64,000 bases of DNA from an uncultured candidatus Porisulfidus sp. (GCA_958431155.1 OY288106.1:653161-717160), one strand, 5' to 3'; positions 26,738-35,640 are shown, numbered from the stretch's first letter. Program-made: numbers and translations. The notes: a model not told the origin generated them from the sequence alone.

Positions 26738-27856
26738 CTATTCGAACAACTCCGCCTGATCGGACGGGGCGCGAAACCGGTCGGTCCGCAAGGGACGGCG
26801 CTGTCCATTCAACCCATGCCGCTTGCAGGCCAGCGTGAAACGCTGCCGCAGCAACTGTGCGAATTCCCCCTGCCCGCTCAGGCGACGCCCGAACTCGGGA
26901 CTGTAGTCGACCCCACCATGCAGGCTTCGGACCACGTTCATGATTCTGTCGGCGCGCTCCGGGACGTGCTGTTCGAGCCACTCCCGGAACAGTTGTTTCA
27001 GTTCGTGCGGCAGGCGCAGGATCACGTATCCGGCACAGTAGGCCCCTTGTTCCGCCACGGTTTTAATGATGTCTTCCAACTCTCCGTCATTCAGGAACGG
27101 GATCACCGGAGCCGCCAGGACGCCCACCGGGATTCCTGCCTGCGACAATGTCCGCACCAGTGCGACCCGGGAGTGAGGTGCTCCGGCACGGGGTTCGAGG
27201 ATCCGACTGAGACCTGCATCCAGCGTGGTGACGGACACAATCACCTCCGCAAGATCGTCGCGGGCCAGATCCTGCAGGATATCCAAATCCCGCTCGAGCA
27301 GCCCCGATTTGGTGATTACCGAAACCGGATGATGGAACTCCCGCAAGACCTCGAGGATCGAGCGGGTGATCTCGAGTCGCCGCTCGATCGGCTGGTAGGC
27401 GTCCGTGTTGTAGCCAAGGCCAATCGTCGCGCACCGGTAGCGGGGAACACGCAACTCGCGCGTTAGGACTTCCGCGGCATTCGTCTTGCAGAAGATCTGG
27501 GTCTCGAAGTCCAGCCCGGGCGATAACCCGAGGTAGGCGTGGTTGGGCCGTGCAAAACAATACGCGCAGCCGTGCTCGCAACCGCGATAGGGGTTGATGG
27601 AGCGATCCAGCGCGATATCGGGCGACTGGTTGTAGTTGATGAGGCTTTTTGCGGGGGCATCGAAGTAGCGCGTCTCCAAGGCCTCTTCCTCGTACTCGCG
27701 GCCATCATGCTGGAACTCGATTTGTTCCAGTTCGTAGCGGCCCGACGGGTTGCTGATGGCTCCTCGGCCTTTTCGGTAGGTCCACTGGACGGGGTTTTCA
27801 GTCGGGTCCACGGCAATCGCTGCATAGAATCGAAAAACTGACAGTGATGGTATCAC
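26738..27856 (-). CDS. Radical SAM protein, PA0069 family
   Basis: A protein of up to 372 residues. The radical SAM cluster motif is NPYRGCEHGCAYCFARP (CxxxCxxC), followed by FCKTNAAEVLTREL and VSVITKSGLLERDLDIL, as in the spore-photoproduct-lyase-like PA0069 group whose reaction is not known. The start is uncertain: only GTG codons are available at 27856 and 27811, and the family N-terminus near RKGRGAISNPSGRY lies just downstream. It precedes mug and the dienelactone-hydrolase gene and may share their transcript. The 189 bases upstream are strikingly AT-rich (27955-28020). Confidence 0.85.
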   Translation of the reverse strand: MIPSLSVFRFYAAIAVDPTENPVQWTYRKGRGAISNPSGRYELEQIEFQHDGREYEEEALETRYFDAPAKSLINYNQSPDIALDRSINPYRGCEHGCAYCFARPNHAYLGLSPGLDFETQIFCKTNAAEVLTRELRVPRYRCATIGLGYNTDAYQPIERRLEITRSILEVLREFHHPVSVITKSGLLERDLDILQDLARDDLAEVIVSVTTLDAGLSRILEPRAGAPHSRVALVRTLSQAGIPVGVLAAPVIPFLNDGELEDIIKTVAEQGAYCAGYVILRLPHELKQLFREWLEQHVPERADRIMNVVRSLHGGVDYSPEFGRRLSGQGEFAQLLRQRFTLACKRHGLNGQRRPLRTDRFRAPSDQAELFE

Positions 27857-28045
27857 CAGCCAGTGACAAGAGCATCCGGAACAATAACCCCCGTTCGGAA
27901 GAGAACGTTGTCTTTTTACACTTCCACTTTTTGCTATCTATGTTTCGGCGACAGCTTGGTTATTAAAAATAGTTTTATTTCAATATATTATAGATAATTT
28001 ATAAAAATTATATTGCATCTCAGACCTTTCCTCGCGCTGTGCAAT

Positions 28046-28516
28046 TCAAGCGGCCAACAGCGCCCATTCGGCCACACCGAGCACGAACAGCGTTAAGATC
28101 CCGGCTAACAAGTCGTCCAGCATGATGCCGACCCCTCCGCCGAACCGGCGATCCGCCCAACCCACAGGCCCTGGTTTGATGATATCGAACAGCCGGAAAA
28201 GCACAAACCCTGCAGCCGCCCAGGCGAGGCTACGTGGGGCTGCCGCCATGGCAATCAAGTAGCCGGTCATCTCATCCCAGACGACTTCCTTGGGATCCGG
28301 GTCCCCGAAAGACTCCGCCGCCTGTTCGCACAACCAGACCCCCGCCACCAGCATGATTCCTAGAGTAAGCACGTAGAGAGACCAAGGATGCGTTGATAAT
28401 CCGAAATAGAGCACAGCCCCGAGCAAGGTCCCAACGGTACCCGGGATCTTCGGACAATAGCCAACCCCGAAGCCTGTCGCCAGGAAAACGGTCAAACCTT
28501 GCCACGTAACACGCAT
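28046..28516 (-). CDS. pgpA: Phosphatidylglycerophosphatase A
   Basis: A 156-residue membrane protein with the PgpA signatures PKIPGTVGTLLG, VVWDEMTGYLIAM and MLDDLLAG, and three to four hydrophobic segments. It dephosphorylates phosphatidylglycerol phosphate in phospholipid synthesis. It follows thiL by five bases and is the last gene of the glyA-to-pgpA run. No terminator with a T-run is visible after it. Confidence 0.94.
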   Translation of the reverse strand: MRVTWQGLTVFLATGFGVGYCPKIPGTVGTLLGAVLYFGLSTHPWSLYVLTLGIMLVAGVWLCEQAAESFGDPDPKEVVWDEMTGYLIAMAAAPRSLAWAAAGFVLFRLFDIIKPGPVGWADRRFGGGVGIMLDDLLAGILTLFVLGVAEWALLAA

Positions 28517-28521
28517 GCTTG

Positions 28522-29469
28522 TCAGGTACTCTTGAAATGATCGTAGCCCAGCTGCGACGGCAGTGGAACCGGTTCGTTTCCTTGGGTTAGATTCAATTCA
28601 CTGCCCGCGTCTACCGTCCCGATGCCACTGACCGGCACGCCGAGCTGCCGCCCGATCTCCTGGATTGCCTCCCACTCGGATTCCGGCACAGTGAACACCA
28701 GTTCGTAATCCTCGCCCCCACCCAAAACCGTGAACCAGTCCCCGGTCTTCGCCCGTTCTTCAGCAACTGGTTCAGACAGCGGGATGTCTGCCAATTCCAC
28801 TGACGCGCCCTTCCCGCTAGCCTTGAGCAGCCTCCCCAAGTCTTTCAGGACACCGTCCGAGATGTCCATCGCCGCATGCGCATGGCCGCGAATGCGACGT
28901 CCGAATTCAACCCTCGGCTGAGGGCGGTAGAGCCGCTTGCGGCAATCTTCCAGCCCGGCCCGGCCCGGGTAGAGACGAGCCAATGCGGCATCCCCGACGG
29001 TCCCGGTCACTCCGATCCTGTCTCCGGCCACCGCCGCGTCGCGCCGCAGGGCCGGCGCCTCTCCTTCCAGCGTCCCGATGACCGTAATGCAGACGCCAAG
29101 TTCTCCCCGCGACAAGTCACCTCCGGCCAGCACGATTCCGTGCTCCCGGGCCAGACCCTTGACCCCTTCGCTGAAGCCGGCAATCCAGTCTTCGTCGATA
29201 CGTGGCATGGCGAGACCTAATGTAAAGCACACCGGAGTGGCGCCCATCGCGGCCAAATCGCTGAGGTTGACCGCCAATGCCTTGTGGCCGAGATCGACAG
29301 GGTCGTCTCCCGGATCGAAGTGAGCCCCTTGCAGAAACAGGTCGGTGCTGATCGCGCAATCTTCGGGCGGCAGCGTCAGCAGCGCCGCATCATCTCCGGG
29401 TCCCCGGATCAGGGCCGGCGAATCCGCATCAAAGCTGAAGTATCGCTGGATCAGCGTGTCCTCGTCCAT
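28522..29469 (-). CDS. thiL: Thiamine-monophosphate kinase
   Basis: A 315-residue ThiL of the PurM-like ATPase family, phosphorylating thiamine monophosphate to the diphosphate. GPGDDAALL, the metal-binding STDLFLQGAHFD, AGGDLSRGEL, MDISDGVLKDLGRLL and LGGGEDYELVFTV are present. The ATG at 29469 (MDEDTLIQRYF) fits the family; the frame is open further upstream but adds non-conserved residues. It lies 54 bases after nusB. Confidence 0.94.
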   Translation of the reverse strand: MDEDTLIQRYFSFDADSPALIRGPGDDAALLTLPPEDCAISTDLFLQGAHFDPGDDPVDLGHKALAVNLSDLAAMGATPVCFTLGLAMPRIDEDWIAGFSEGVKGLAREHGIVLAGGDLSRGELGVCITVIGTLEGEAPALRRDAAVAGDRIGVTGTVGDAALARLYPGRAGLEDCRKRLYRPQPRVEFGRRIRGHAHAAMDISDGVLKDLGRLLKASGKGASVELADIPLSEPVAEERAKTGDWFTVLGGGEDYELVFTVPESEWEAIQEIGRQLGVPVSGIGTVDAGSELNLTQGNEPVPLPSQLGYDHFKST

Positions 29470-29523
29470 TCTCGAGGTCCTCCCCCGCGCCGTGGCGGAA
29501 TTCCGGCTCAACCCACCCGGAAA

Positions 29524-29982
29524 TCAAGCGGCGCAGGCTTTGCGCAGACTGATCGCCACCCGGTCCAGCACTGCATTGACGTACTTGCTGCCCTTGTCCG
29601 TGCCGAACTTCCCGGCCAGCCGGGTGGCTTCGGACAGGATCACGGCGGTCGGCACCTCCCGGCAATGCAGCAACTCATAGCAGGCAAAACGCAAGACCGT
29701 CCGTTCCACTGGATCGAGGCGCCTCATGGGCCGGTCGAGAGCCGGAGTCAGTTGTTTGTGAAGATCTTCTTCGTGATCCACGACACCACGCACCAGTTGT
29801 TCGAAATACCGTGCATTGGCACGCAGAATGTCATCCTTGCGCGAAAACTGCTCAAGCAACCCGGAAACGTCTCCTCCTGACACGTCCCATTGGTAGAGGG
29901 CCTGCAATGCAAGGCGGCGAGCCCAATGTCGCCCACGGTATTCGGCACGGTCTTTCTCCGACGACGAGGAAGCCTCAGTCAT
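29524..29982 (-). CDS. nusB: Transcription antitermination factor NusB
   Basis: A protein of about 152 residues with RRLALQALYQWDVSG, the ARYFEQLVRGVVDH helix, MRRLDPVERTVLRFACYELL and the C-terminal FVNAVLDRVA-type end (KYVNAVLDRVAISLR). NusB works with NusE in rRNA antitermination. Three in-frame ATGs (29997, 29988, 29982) sit in the repeat that encodes the acidic tail of RibH; 29982 overlaps the ribH stop and was chosen, but any could be used. Confidence 0.93.
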   Translation of the reverse strand: MTEASSSSEKDRAEYRGRHWARRLALQALYQWDVSGGDVSGLLEQFSRKDDILRANARYFEQLVRGVVDHEEDLHKQLTPALDRPMRRLDPVERTVLRFACYELLHCREVPTAVILSEATRLAGKFGTDKGSKYVNAVLDRVAISLRKACAA

Positions 29983-30556
29983 CGTCATCGTCGTCATCGT
30001 CGTCGATATCTTCCATTATCTCGGCGAATACTTCGATCATCTCCAATGCTGCCACGGCCGCTTCCGCTCCCTTGTTGCTGACTTTCCGATCGCCTTCCAC
30101 CCTAGGCGCCGGATCTTGCCAATCATCGAACAGGACCGACCGCTGCTCGGCCTGCTCCCGGGTATCGGTCGTCAGCACGCCGAAGAGAATCGGCACGTCC
30201 TCTCTCCGGGCCAAGCGGGCGAGGTTGCGTGCGCATTCGGAGGCTACGTAGTCGAAATGAGGGGTTTCCCCACGGATTACACAACCTAGCGCAATGATGG
30301 CGTCGTACATCCCTGTGTCCGCGCACAGCCGCGCCGCGGCGGGCAGCTCGAAAGCGCCCGGGACGCGAATCAGGTCGATGTTCTTGACATTGGCGCCGCG
30401 TGCCACCAGCGTGGCAGTCGCACCTTCGACCAGGCGATTGACAACCGGCTCGTTGAAGCGAGATGCAACCAGTGCGAAATCCATGCCCCGGTCGGCCAGC
30501 GCACGCTTTTCATCCGGGTCGCGAATCTGTTGGTAGCGAGGTAAGGAATCCGTCAT
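29975..30556 (-). CDS. ribH: 6,7-dimethyl-8-ribityllumazine synthase with an acidic tail
   Basis: A 193-residue lumazine synthase, longer than the usual 155-160. Core motifs are VASRFNEPVVNRLVEGA, VPGAFELPAAARL, IALGCVIRGETPHFDYV and NKGAEAAVAALEM. Two additions stand out: about 20 residues (roughly 141-160) before NKGAEAA, and a C-terminal run of nine aspartates after EDI. It condenses ribitylaminouracil with dihydroxybutanone phosphate in riboflavin synthesis. The start overlaps the ribBA stop by four bases. Confidence 0.94.
   Translation of the reverse strand: MTDSLPRYQQIRDPDEKRALADRGMDFALVASRFNEPVVNRLVEGATATLVARGANVKNIDLIRVPGAFELPAAARLCADTGMYDAIIALGCVIRGETPHFDYVASECARNLARLARREDVPILFGVLTTDTREQAEQRSVLFDDWQDPAPRVEGDRKVSNKGAEAAVAALEMIEVFAEIMEDIDDDDDDDDD
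29979..30008. repeat. GAC/GAT microsatellite spanning the ribH-nusB overlap
   Basis: A run of GAT and GAC triplets (read as GTC/ATC on the plus strand) encodes the poly-aspartate end of RibH and, in another frame, the alternative methionine starts of NusB. Such a tract can change length by slippage. Confidence 0.75.
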
Positions 30557-31656
30557 TGTTCAATGTGCTCTACGACTTCAAGTCCGAACCCGCCCAGGCC
30601 ATGGAACACCTGAGGCGCGCTCATCAACCGCATCCGGCGAACCCCGATGTCGGCTAGGATCTGCGAGCCCGCTCCCAGTACCCGCCGGTCTGTCGGGGCA
30701 GTCCGGCCACGAACTGGCTCTGGACTATTGTGCAACATCCGGACACGTTCCAGCAAACGCTGCGGAGATTCCGGCCAGCGCAGAATCACCGCCACCCCCC
30801 GACCCTCGGAGGCGATCCGCTGCAGCGCGTCGCGCAGTGGCCAACCCAGATCCGGCGCCGTGGCCATGGCCACATCGCCGAGGGTATTTTGCACATGCAC
30901 ACGTACCAGGGTCGCTTCCTGCGAGTCCGGGGTCCCGGCAACCAGCGCCAGATGCACCGTATCGACCGTCAGGTCTTCGTAGGCGATCAACTCGAACTCC
31001 CCGTACTCAGTCGTCAAGTGGCAACTGGCACCGCGGCGCACGGTCGGCTCACGTTCGACCCGATAGCGGATCAGGTCCTCAATCGTGCCTATCTTGAGTT
31101 CATGCTCCTGAGCCAATTCTTCCAACTGCGGGCGCCGTGCCATCGTGCCATCTTCGTTCAGAATCTCCACAATGACGGCGGCAGGCTCCAAGCCGGCGAG
31201 ATGCGCCAAGTCGCATCCCCCTTCGGTATGTCCGGCACGGGTCAGGACCCCCCCGGGCTGCTGCATCAGGCATTGCAGATGGCCAGGCTGGAGGATATCG
31301 CCCGGGCGGGCGTCCGCCGCGACGGCCGCCTGGATCGTGGTCGCTCGGTCCTGTGCCGACACTCCGGTGGTGATGCCCTCGTGCGCGTCGATGGTAAAGG
31401 TGAAATTCGTACGGTGCGCCTCGTCCGTGGTCGGATCCATCAGAGGCAGATTCAATTGCTGGCACCGCTCCCGGGTCATGGCTAAACACAGCAGGCCGCG
31501 GCCGTGACGGGTCATGAAGTTAATATGCTCCGGCGTCGTCAGCGAAGCTGCCACAACCAGATCCCCTTCGTTCTCGCGAGCCTCGTCATCGGCCAGCACG
31601 ATCATCCGGCCAGCCCTCAATTCCTGGATCAACTCCTCGGTCGTGTTGAAGTTCAT
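30553..31656 (-). CDS. ribB: 3,4-dihydroxy-2-butanone 4-phosphate synthase with a degenerate GTP cyclohydrolase II domain (RibBX-like)
   Basis: A 367-residue two-domain protein. The N-terminal domain (about 1-200) is a complete DHBP synthase with DDEARENEGDLVVAAS, the GHTEGGCDLA block and HAEGI-type HEGITTGVSAQDR. The C-terminal domain follows the GTP cyclohydrolase II fold, but the zinc and catalytic cysteines (normally in a CxTGD...RCDC block) are replaced by QNTLGDVAMATAPDLGW. It is therefore expected to make only the butanone precursor; a separate ribA should exist elsewhere. The start overlaps the ribE stop by four bases. Confidence 0.9.
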   Translation of the reverse strand: MNFNTTEELIQELRAGRMIVLADDEARENEGDLVVAASLTTPEHINFMTRHGRGLLCLAMTRERCQQLNLPLMDPTTDEAHRTNFTFTIDAHEGITTGVSAQDRATTIQAAVAADARPGDILQPGHLQCLMQQPGGVLTRAGHTEGGCDLAHLAGLEPAAVIVEILNEDGTMARRPQLEELAQEHELKIGTIEDLIRYRVEREPTVRRGASCHLTTEYGEFELIAYEDLTVDTVHLALVAGTPDSQEATLVRVHVQNTLGDVAMATAPDLGWPLRDALQRIASEGRGVAVILRWPESPQRLLERVRMLHNSPEPVRGRTAPTDRRVLGAGSQILADIGVRRMRLMSAPQVFHGLGGFGLEVVEHIEQ

Positions 31657-32258
31657 GTCTCGCTGCGCTCCTCAAGAAGGCGTTCCAGATATCTCGCCAG
31701 CATATCAACTTCCAGATTAACCCGCCGGCCCGCACGGTAGTCGCCCGCCAAACTGACAGCACGGGTATGCGGGACCAGCGTGACCCCGAATCTGCCCGCC
31801 CCAACTCCGGTAACAGTCAAACTTATACCATCCACACAGACCGAGCCACGCGGGACCAAGTAGCGGTGGACTTCCGGCGGGGCCTCTACTTCCATTCGGC
31901 AGCAATCCCCTTCCGGCTCAAGGGAAGCAATTGTGCCGACCGCATCGACATGCCCGCTTACAAGATGTCCACCCAACGGTTCGCCGACGCGCAGTGCCGG
32001 CTCTAAGTTGACGTCGTTCCCAACTTCCAGGCCACCCAGCGTGGTGAGCTCAAGTGTCGTGTCGCTCAAATCCGCATCGAAACTCCCCGTCTCTGCCACG
32101 CAAGCGGTCAGGCAGACCCCATTGACGGCAATGCTGTCGCCGGCCCGCACTTCCTGCAGACGGCCCTGCCCCGGATGCTGGATGCGCACGCGCCGACCTG
32201 AATCCGTAGCCTCTGCGGACACAACTCGGCCTCGCGCTTCGATGATTCCCGTAAACAT
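31653..32258 (-). CDS. ribE: Riboflavin synthase alpha chain
   Basis: A 201-residue protein with two lumazine-binding repeats: MFTGIIEARGRV...AVNGVCLTA in the first and GHLVSGHVDAVGTI...CVDGISLTV in the second. It dismutates two molecules of 6,7-dimethyl-8-ribityllumazine into riboflavin. Start and stop overlap both rib neighbours, giving tight coupling in the rib block. Confidence 0.95.
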   Translation of the reverse strand: MFTGIIEARGRVVSAEATDSGRRVRIQHPGQGRLQEVRAGDSIAVNGVCLTACVAETGSFDADLSDTTLELTTLGGLEVGNDVNLEPALRVGEPLGGHLVSGHVDAVGTIASLEPEGDCCRMEVEAPPEVHRYLVPRGSVCVDGISLTVTGVGAGRFGVTLVPHTRAVSLAGDYRAGRRVNLEVDMLARYLERLLEERSET

Positions 32259-33373
32259 CAGCGATTCCGGTAGTAGGTCACGCGAACGTCAGGCTCCAGC
32301 GCATGAACGTCCTGCAACATCCAATCCAAATGCTCCGGCAGACCTTCGACCGGCGGCAACTCCGCCAAAGGCGCCGCGTTTGCGCCCAACAGGCGGGGCG
32401 CGATATAGACCTTCAACTCGTCGACCAAGTCTTCCTTGAGCAGGGCGCCGACGAATTTTGCGCCGGCCTCGACCAGCACATCGTTGATTTCGTAGTCGGC
32501 CGCCAATCCCGACAGCACCTCTTTCAGGTCCAGCCCCTTCCCCGCCGCCCGCACTGTTCGAACCTCCGTCTCGCCTGGAACCTCCGCACGGAGCCTTGGT
32601 GCATGTTCACCCAGGGTATAGACCACGCAGGAGCCCGGCACCGACCACAGAGCGAGGCGCTCCGAGAGTTCGCCTTTCCGGTCCATGATCACCCGCAGCG
32701 GCTGCCGGACCTGGCCCACGCCCATCTCTTCCGCACCCAGACGAACGTTGAGTCGGGCATCATCCCGGCGCACGGTAGCGGCCGTCGACAGCACGGCACC
32801 GCTTCGAGCCCGCTGCCACTGCACATCGGTGCGTGCCTTCTGGCCTGTAATCCATTGGCTGCTTCCATCGGCCAGCGCCGTTTTGCCATCCAGGCTCATC
32901 GCCTGCTTGACGCAAACCCAGGGCCGACCCGTCGTCATACGTTTCCAGAATCCCTGATTCAGTGCCCGCGCCCGTTCGGCCCCGGTGCCGACCGCACATT
33001 CGATGCCCGCCTCTTCCAACAGGCCGTGGCCCCGTCCGGCCACCTGGGGGTTGGGATCCTCGCAGGCCGAGACGACCCGCTTGACCCCGGCGGCGATGAT
33101 GTCCGGCACGCACGGGGCCGTTCGCCCCTGGTGTGCGCAGGGTTCGAGTGTCACGTACATCGTGGCCCCGTGCGCCTGGCTGCCCGCCTGCGCCAAGGCC
33201 TGAGGCTCGGCATGAGGTTCCCCGGCTCGGCGATGGAAGCCTCGCCCGACCACCGTGCCATCGGCCACCACCAGGCAGCCGACACAGGGATTAGGCGGGG
33301 CGGTATAGCGGCCTCGCTCGGCCAGGTCCAGGGCTTCTTCCATGAAGCGTGCATCCATGTCCCGCACCGTCAT
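32258..33373 (-). CDS. ribD: Bifunctional riboflavin deaminase/reductase RibD
   Basis: A 371-residue protein. The N-terminal deaminase carries the zinc motif PHAEPQAL and ECAHQGRTAPC-type segment EPCAHQGRTAPC; the C-terminal reductase domain has KQAMSLDGKTALADG and LVEAGAKFVGALL. It performs the second and third steps from GTP to riboflavin. The ATG at 33373 overlaps the nrdR stop as ATGA; downstream ATGs at 33358 and 33343 are less likely. Confidence 0.94.
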   Translation of the reverse strand: MTVRDMDARFMEEALDLAERGRYTAPPNPCVGCLVVADGTVVGRGFHRRAGEPHAEPQALAQAGSQAHGATMYVTLEPCAHQGRTAPCVPDIIAAGVKRVVSACEDPNPQVAGRGHGLLEEAGIECAVGTGAERARALNQGFWKRMTTGRPWVCVKQAMSLDGKTALADGSSQWITGQKARTDVQWQRARSGAVLSTAATVRRDDARLNVRLGAEEMGVGQVRQPLRVIMDRKGELSERLALWSVPGSCVVYTLGEHAPRLRAEVPGETEVRTVRAAGKGLDLKEVLSGLAADYEINDVLVEAGAKFVGALLKEDLVDELKVYIAPRLLGANAAPLAELPPVEGLPEHLDWMLQDVHALEPDVRVTYYRNR

Positions 33374-33906
33374 GGCGAACGGTCGTCCGGAGCTTCCCCT
33401 CCACTCAGCAGGTCCATCTGTTTGCGCCGCGCCGATTCCGGCAACGCATTGGCTTCGCGCTCCAGCAGCTGCCGCCACTGTTCGATGGTGGTGATCTCCT
33501 CGAACACCGAGGCATACAGGATGCAGGCGATCTGATCACGCTCGCGCAACTCGTCGATCACCCACCTCCCCAGGGTTCGGCTCGGGATGCTCTTGCCCGC
33601 ATAGGAACGCGCCCGGTCGCACACGTTCTGGACCATCTCCTCGACCGTGTCCGGGCTGACCGGCCGGTTGCGCAGCGCCATCTCGATGCTCCAGATCAGC
33701 TTCTCGGTATCGAACGCCTGCAGGACCGCCTGTCCCTTCTTGTCGACATCCGGAAGCTTCAGCTTCGGCCGCTCGTAGGTGGTGAACCGTTTCTGCTCGC
33801 AATTCGGATTCAGGCATTGGCGACGGCGGCGCACCTGGTCGCCCCCGCCCACGGGCCGGGAATCCAGTACCTGGGTGTTGGCGTTTTTGCAGAACGGGCA
33901 GCGCAC
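33370..33906 (-). CDS. nrdR: Transcriptional repressor NrdR with a variant zinc ribbon
   Basis: A 178-residue NrdR: an N-terminal zinc ribbon (MRCPFCKNANTQVLDSR) and an ATP-cone domain with MALRNRPVSPDTVEEMV. NrdR represses ribonucleotide reductase genes in response to ATP/dATP. The second zinc knuckle reads RRRRQCLNPNCEQKRFTTYE, so its two cysteines are separated by four residues, and RFTT follows after three; the usual arrangement is CxxC with two residues before RFTT. The protein is also longer than the typical 150-160. It lies 39 bases after glyA. Confidence 0.93.
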   Translation of the reverse strand: MRCPFCKNANTQVLDSRPVGGGDQVRRRRQCLNPNCEQKRFTTYERPKLKLPDVDKKGQAVLQAFDTEKLIWSIEMALRNRPVSPDTVEEMVQNVCDRARSYAGKSIPSRTLGRWVIDELRERDQIACILYASVFEEITTIEQWRQLLEREANALPESARRKQMDLLSGGEAPDDRSP

Positions 33907-33945
33907 GATCTCCTCGTCAGTGCCCTGCTCTCCGGTCCGGACCGG

Positions 33946-35205
33946 TTAGTCGGCCTCGTACACCGGATAACGCGCGCAAATCTCCCGCACCTGTTCACGC
34001 ACGCGATCGATTACGGACTCGTCGCCCAGGCCATCGATGATGTCGCACATCCAGCCGGCCAGCGTGCGGCATTCGTCTTCCTTGAAGCCCCGGGTGGTGA
34101 CGGCAGGCGTGCCGACCCGGATGCCACTGGTGACGAACGGTGACTTCGGGTCGTTGGGCACGGTGTTCTTGTTCACCGTAATGTACGCCCGCCCCAGCGC
34201 GGCATCGACTTCCTTGCCCGTCAGCTCCTGAGCGATGAAGTCGACCAGGAACAGGTGGTCGTCGGTCCCGCCGGAGACAACCTTGTAGTTGCGCGAGATG
34301 AACACGTCGGCCATGGCCTTGGCGTTGGCCAGCACCTGGAGCTGGTACTCCTTGAACTCGGGCTGGGCGGCTTCGCGGAACGCCACCGCCTTGCCCGCGA
34401 TGACGTGCATCAGCGGGCCGCCCTGCATGCCGGGGAAGACCATGGAATTGATCTTCTTGGTGATTTCTTCGTTTTCGCGGGCGATGATGAAGCCGCTGCG
34501 CGGGCCGCGCAGGGTCTTGTGGGTGGTGGACGTCACCACGTCGGCGACCGGCACCGGGTTTGGATAGAGATCCGCCGCGATCAGTCCCGAGACATGCGCC
34601 ATATCGACCATCAGCAAGGCCCCGACGGAATCGCTGATGTCGCGGAAACGCTGCCAGTCCATAACGCGCGAATACGCGGAAAACCCGGCCACGATCATCT
34701 TCGGGCGGTGCTCGGCAGCCAGCTGTTCCACCTGATCGTAATCCACCTCGCCGGTTTCCGGGTTCAGACCGTACTGGACCGCGTTGTAGTTCTGTCCGGA
34801 AAAATTGACGTGCGAACCGTGCGTCAGATGTCCGCCATGGGCGAGCGCCATGCCGAGCAGGGTGTCGCCCGGCTTCAGCAGCGCGGTGTAGACTGCGGCA
34901 TTCGCCTGCGATCCGGCATGCGGCTGCACGTTGGCATAGTCCGCCTTGTACAACTCGCAGGCGCGGTCGATCGCCAGCTGCTCAACCACGTCCACGTGCT
35001 CGCAACCTCCGTAGTAGCGCTTGGCGGGATAGCCTTCCGCGTACTTGTTGGTCAGCACCGATCCCTGGGCCTCCAAGATCCGGGGGCTGGTGTAGTTCTC
35101 GGAAGCAATCAGTTCGATATGCTCCTCCTGCCGAAGGCGCTCCGCTTCCATCGCTGCAGCAATTTCCGGGTCGAATCCGGCAATAGTCAAGTCGTTCTTG
35201 AACAT
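33946..35205 (-). CDS. glyA: Serine hydroxymethyltransferase
   Basis: A 419-residue PLP enzyme that interconverts serine and glycine with tetrahydrofolate. [38 protein letters not shown] and the PLP-lysine motif [13 protein letters not shown] are present. ATG 35205 ([12 protein letters not shown]) was preferred to an ATG at 35220; an AGGA ribosome site lies about ten bases upstream. It is the first gene of the nine-gene glyA-to-pgpA run. Confidence 0.96.
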   Translation of the reverse strand: MFKNDLTIAGFDPEIAAAMEAERLRQEEHIELIASENYTSPRILEAQGSVLTNKYAEGYPAKRYYGGCEHVDVVEQLAIDRACELYKADYANVQPHAGSQANAAVYTALLKPGDTLLGMALAHGGHLTHGSHVNFSGQNYNAVQYGLNPETGEVDYDQVEQLAAEHRPKMIVAGFSAYSRVMDWQRFRDISDSVGALLMVDMAHVSGLIAADLYPNPVPVADVVTSTTHKTLRGPRSGFIIARENEEITKKINSMVFPGMQGGPLMHVIAGKAVAFREAAQPEFKEYQLQVLANAKAMADVFISRNYKVVSGGTDDHLFLVDFIAQELTGKEVDAALGRAYITVNKNTVPNDPKSPFVTSGIRVGTPAVTTRGFKEDECRTLAGWMCDIIDGLGDESVIDRVREQVREICARYPVYEAD

Positions 35206-35227
35206 GGGCAGTCCTATCAACGTGTCG

Positions 35228-35265
35228 GACGCGGCATTATAAGGGTTACACCTACCTCAGGCAGG
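35228..35265 (-). promoter_or_regulatory. Predicted sigma-70 promoter of glyA
   Basis: On the minus strand a perfect TATAAT box lies at 35241-35236. A weak -35 (CTGCCT, about half matching TTGACA) sits 17 bases upstream, overlapping the end of cbiX. Transcription would start near 35229, about 24 bases before the glyA ATG. This would drive the glyA-nrdR-rib-nusB-thiL-pgpA unit. Confidence 0.5.
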
Positions 35266-35640
35266 GTTGCCCTTCGCCAGCCGCAGCAGCAACTCGGGCA
35301 AGCTCGCTTCTGCGCCCAAATGTTCGCACAGGCAGATCGTGGCGTGCGGATACCGTTCGCGAGCCTGATCCAGAAGCGCCGGAACATCGTCGCGGACGTG
35401 ACGGCCCGCCGCCAGAAAATACGGCAAGACCCACAACTGCGTCGCGCCCTGCGCAACGCAGACACCAATGCCGGTCGGAATGTCCGGCTCGGCGATCTCG
35501 AGAAAGGCATGCGTGATGATTTCGAACCGGGCGCCCGAGGCCTCGCGCAGCCGCTCCGTGAGCTGGGCCACTTCGGCATTGGCCTCCGGCAGGCGCGAGC
35601 CATGCGCAACCAGCAACAGCGCACGCTTGCCGGTATTCAT
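35257..35640 (-). CDS. CbiX/SirB-type chelatase
   Basis: A 127-residue single-domain chelatase of the CbiX family. The metal-site histidines appear in LLVAHGSRLPEAN and LPYFLAAGRHVRDDVP. Small CbiX proteins insert cobalt, nickel or iron into sirohydrochlorin; the metal cannot be decided here. Its start overlaps the kdsB stop by four bases, so it ends the envelope operon despite its different pathway. Confidence 0.85.
   Translation of the reverse strand: MNTGKRALLLVAHGSRLPEANAEVAQLTERLREASGARFEIITHAFLEIAEPDIPTGIGVCVAQGATQLWVLPYFLAAGRHVRDDVPALLDQARERYPHATICLCEHLGAEASLPELLLRLAKGNPA

Noticed and set aside
27892..27920. Hairpin CGTTC-GAACG followed by TTGTCTTTTT, terminator-like on the plus strand
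   Set aside because: No plus-strand gene lies upstream; both neighbours are on the minus strand, so it has no transcript to end.
31657..35256. FMN or TPP riboswitch for the rib or thiL genes
   Set aside because: Spaces within the operon are 0-54 bases and the glyA leader is only about 24 bases, too short for either riboswitch.
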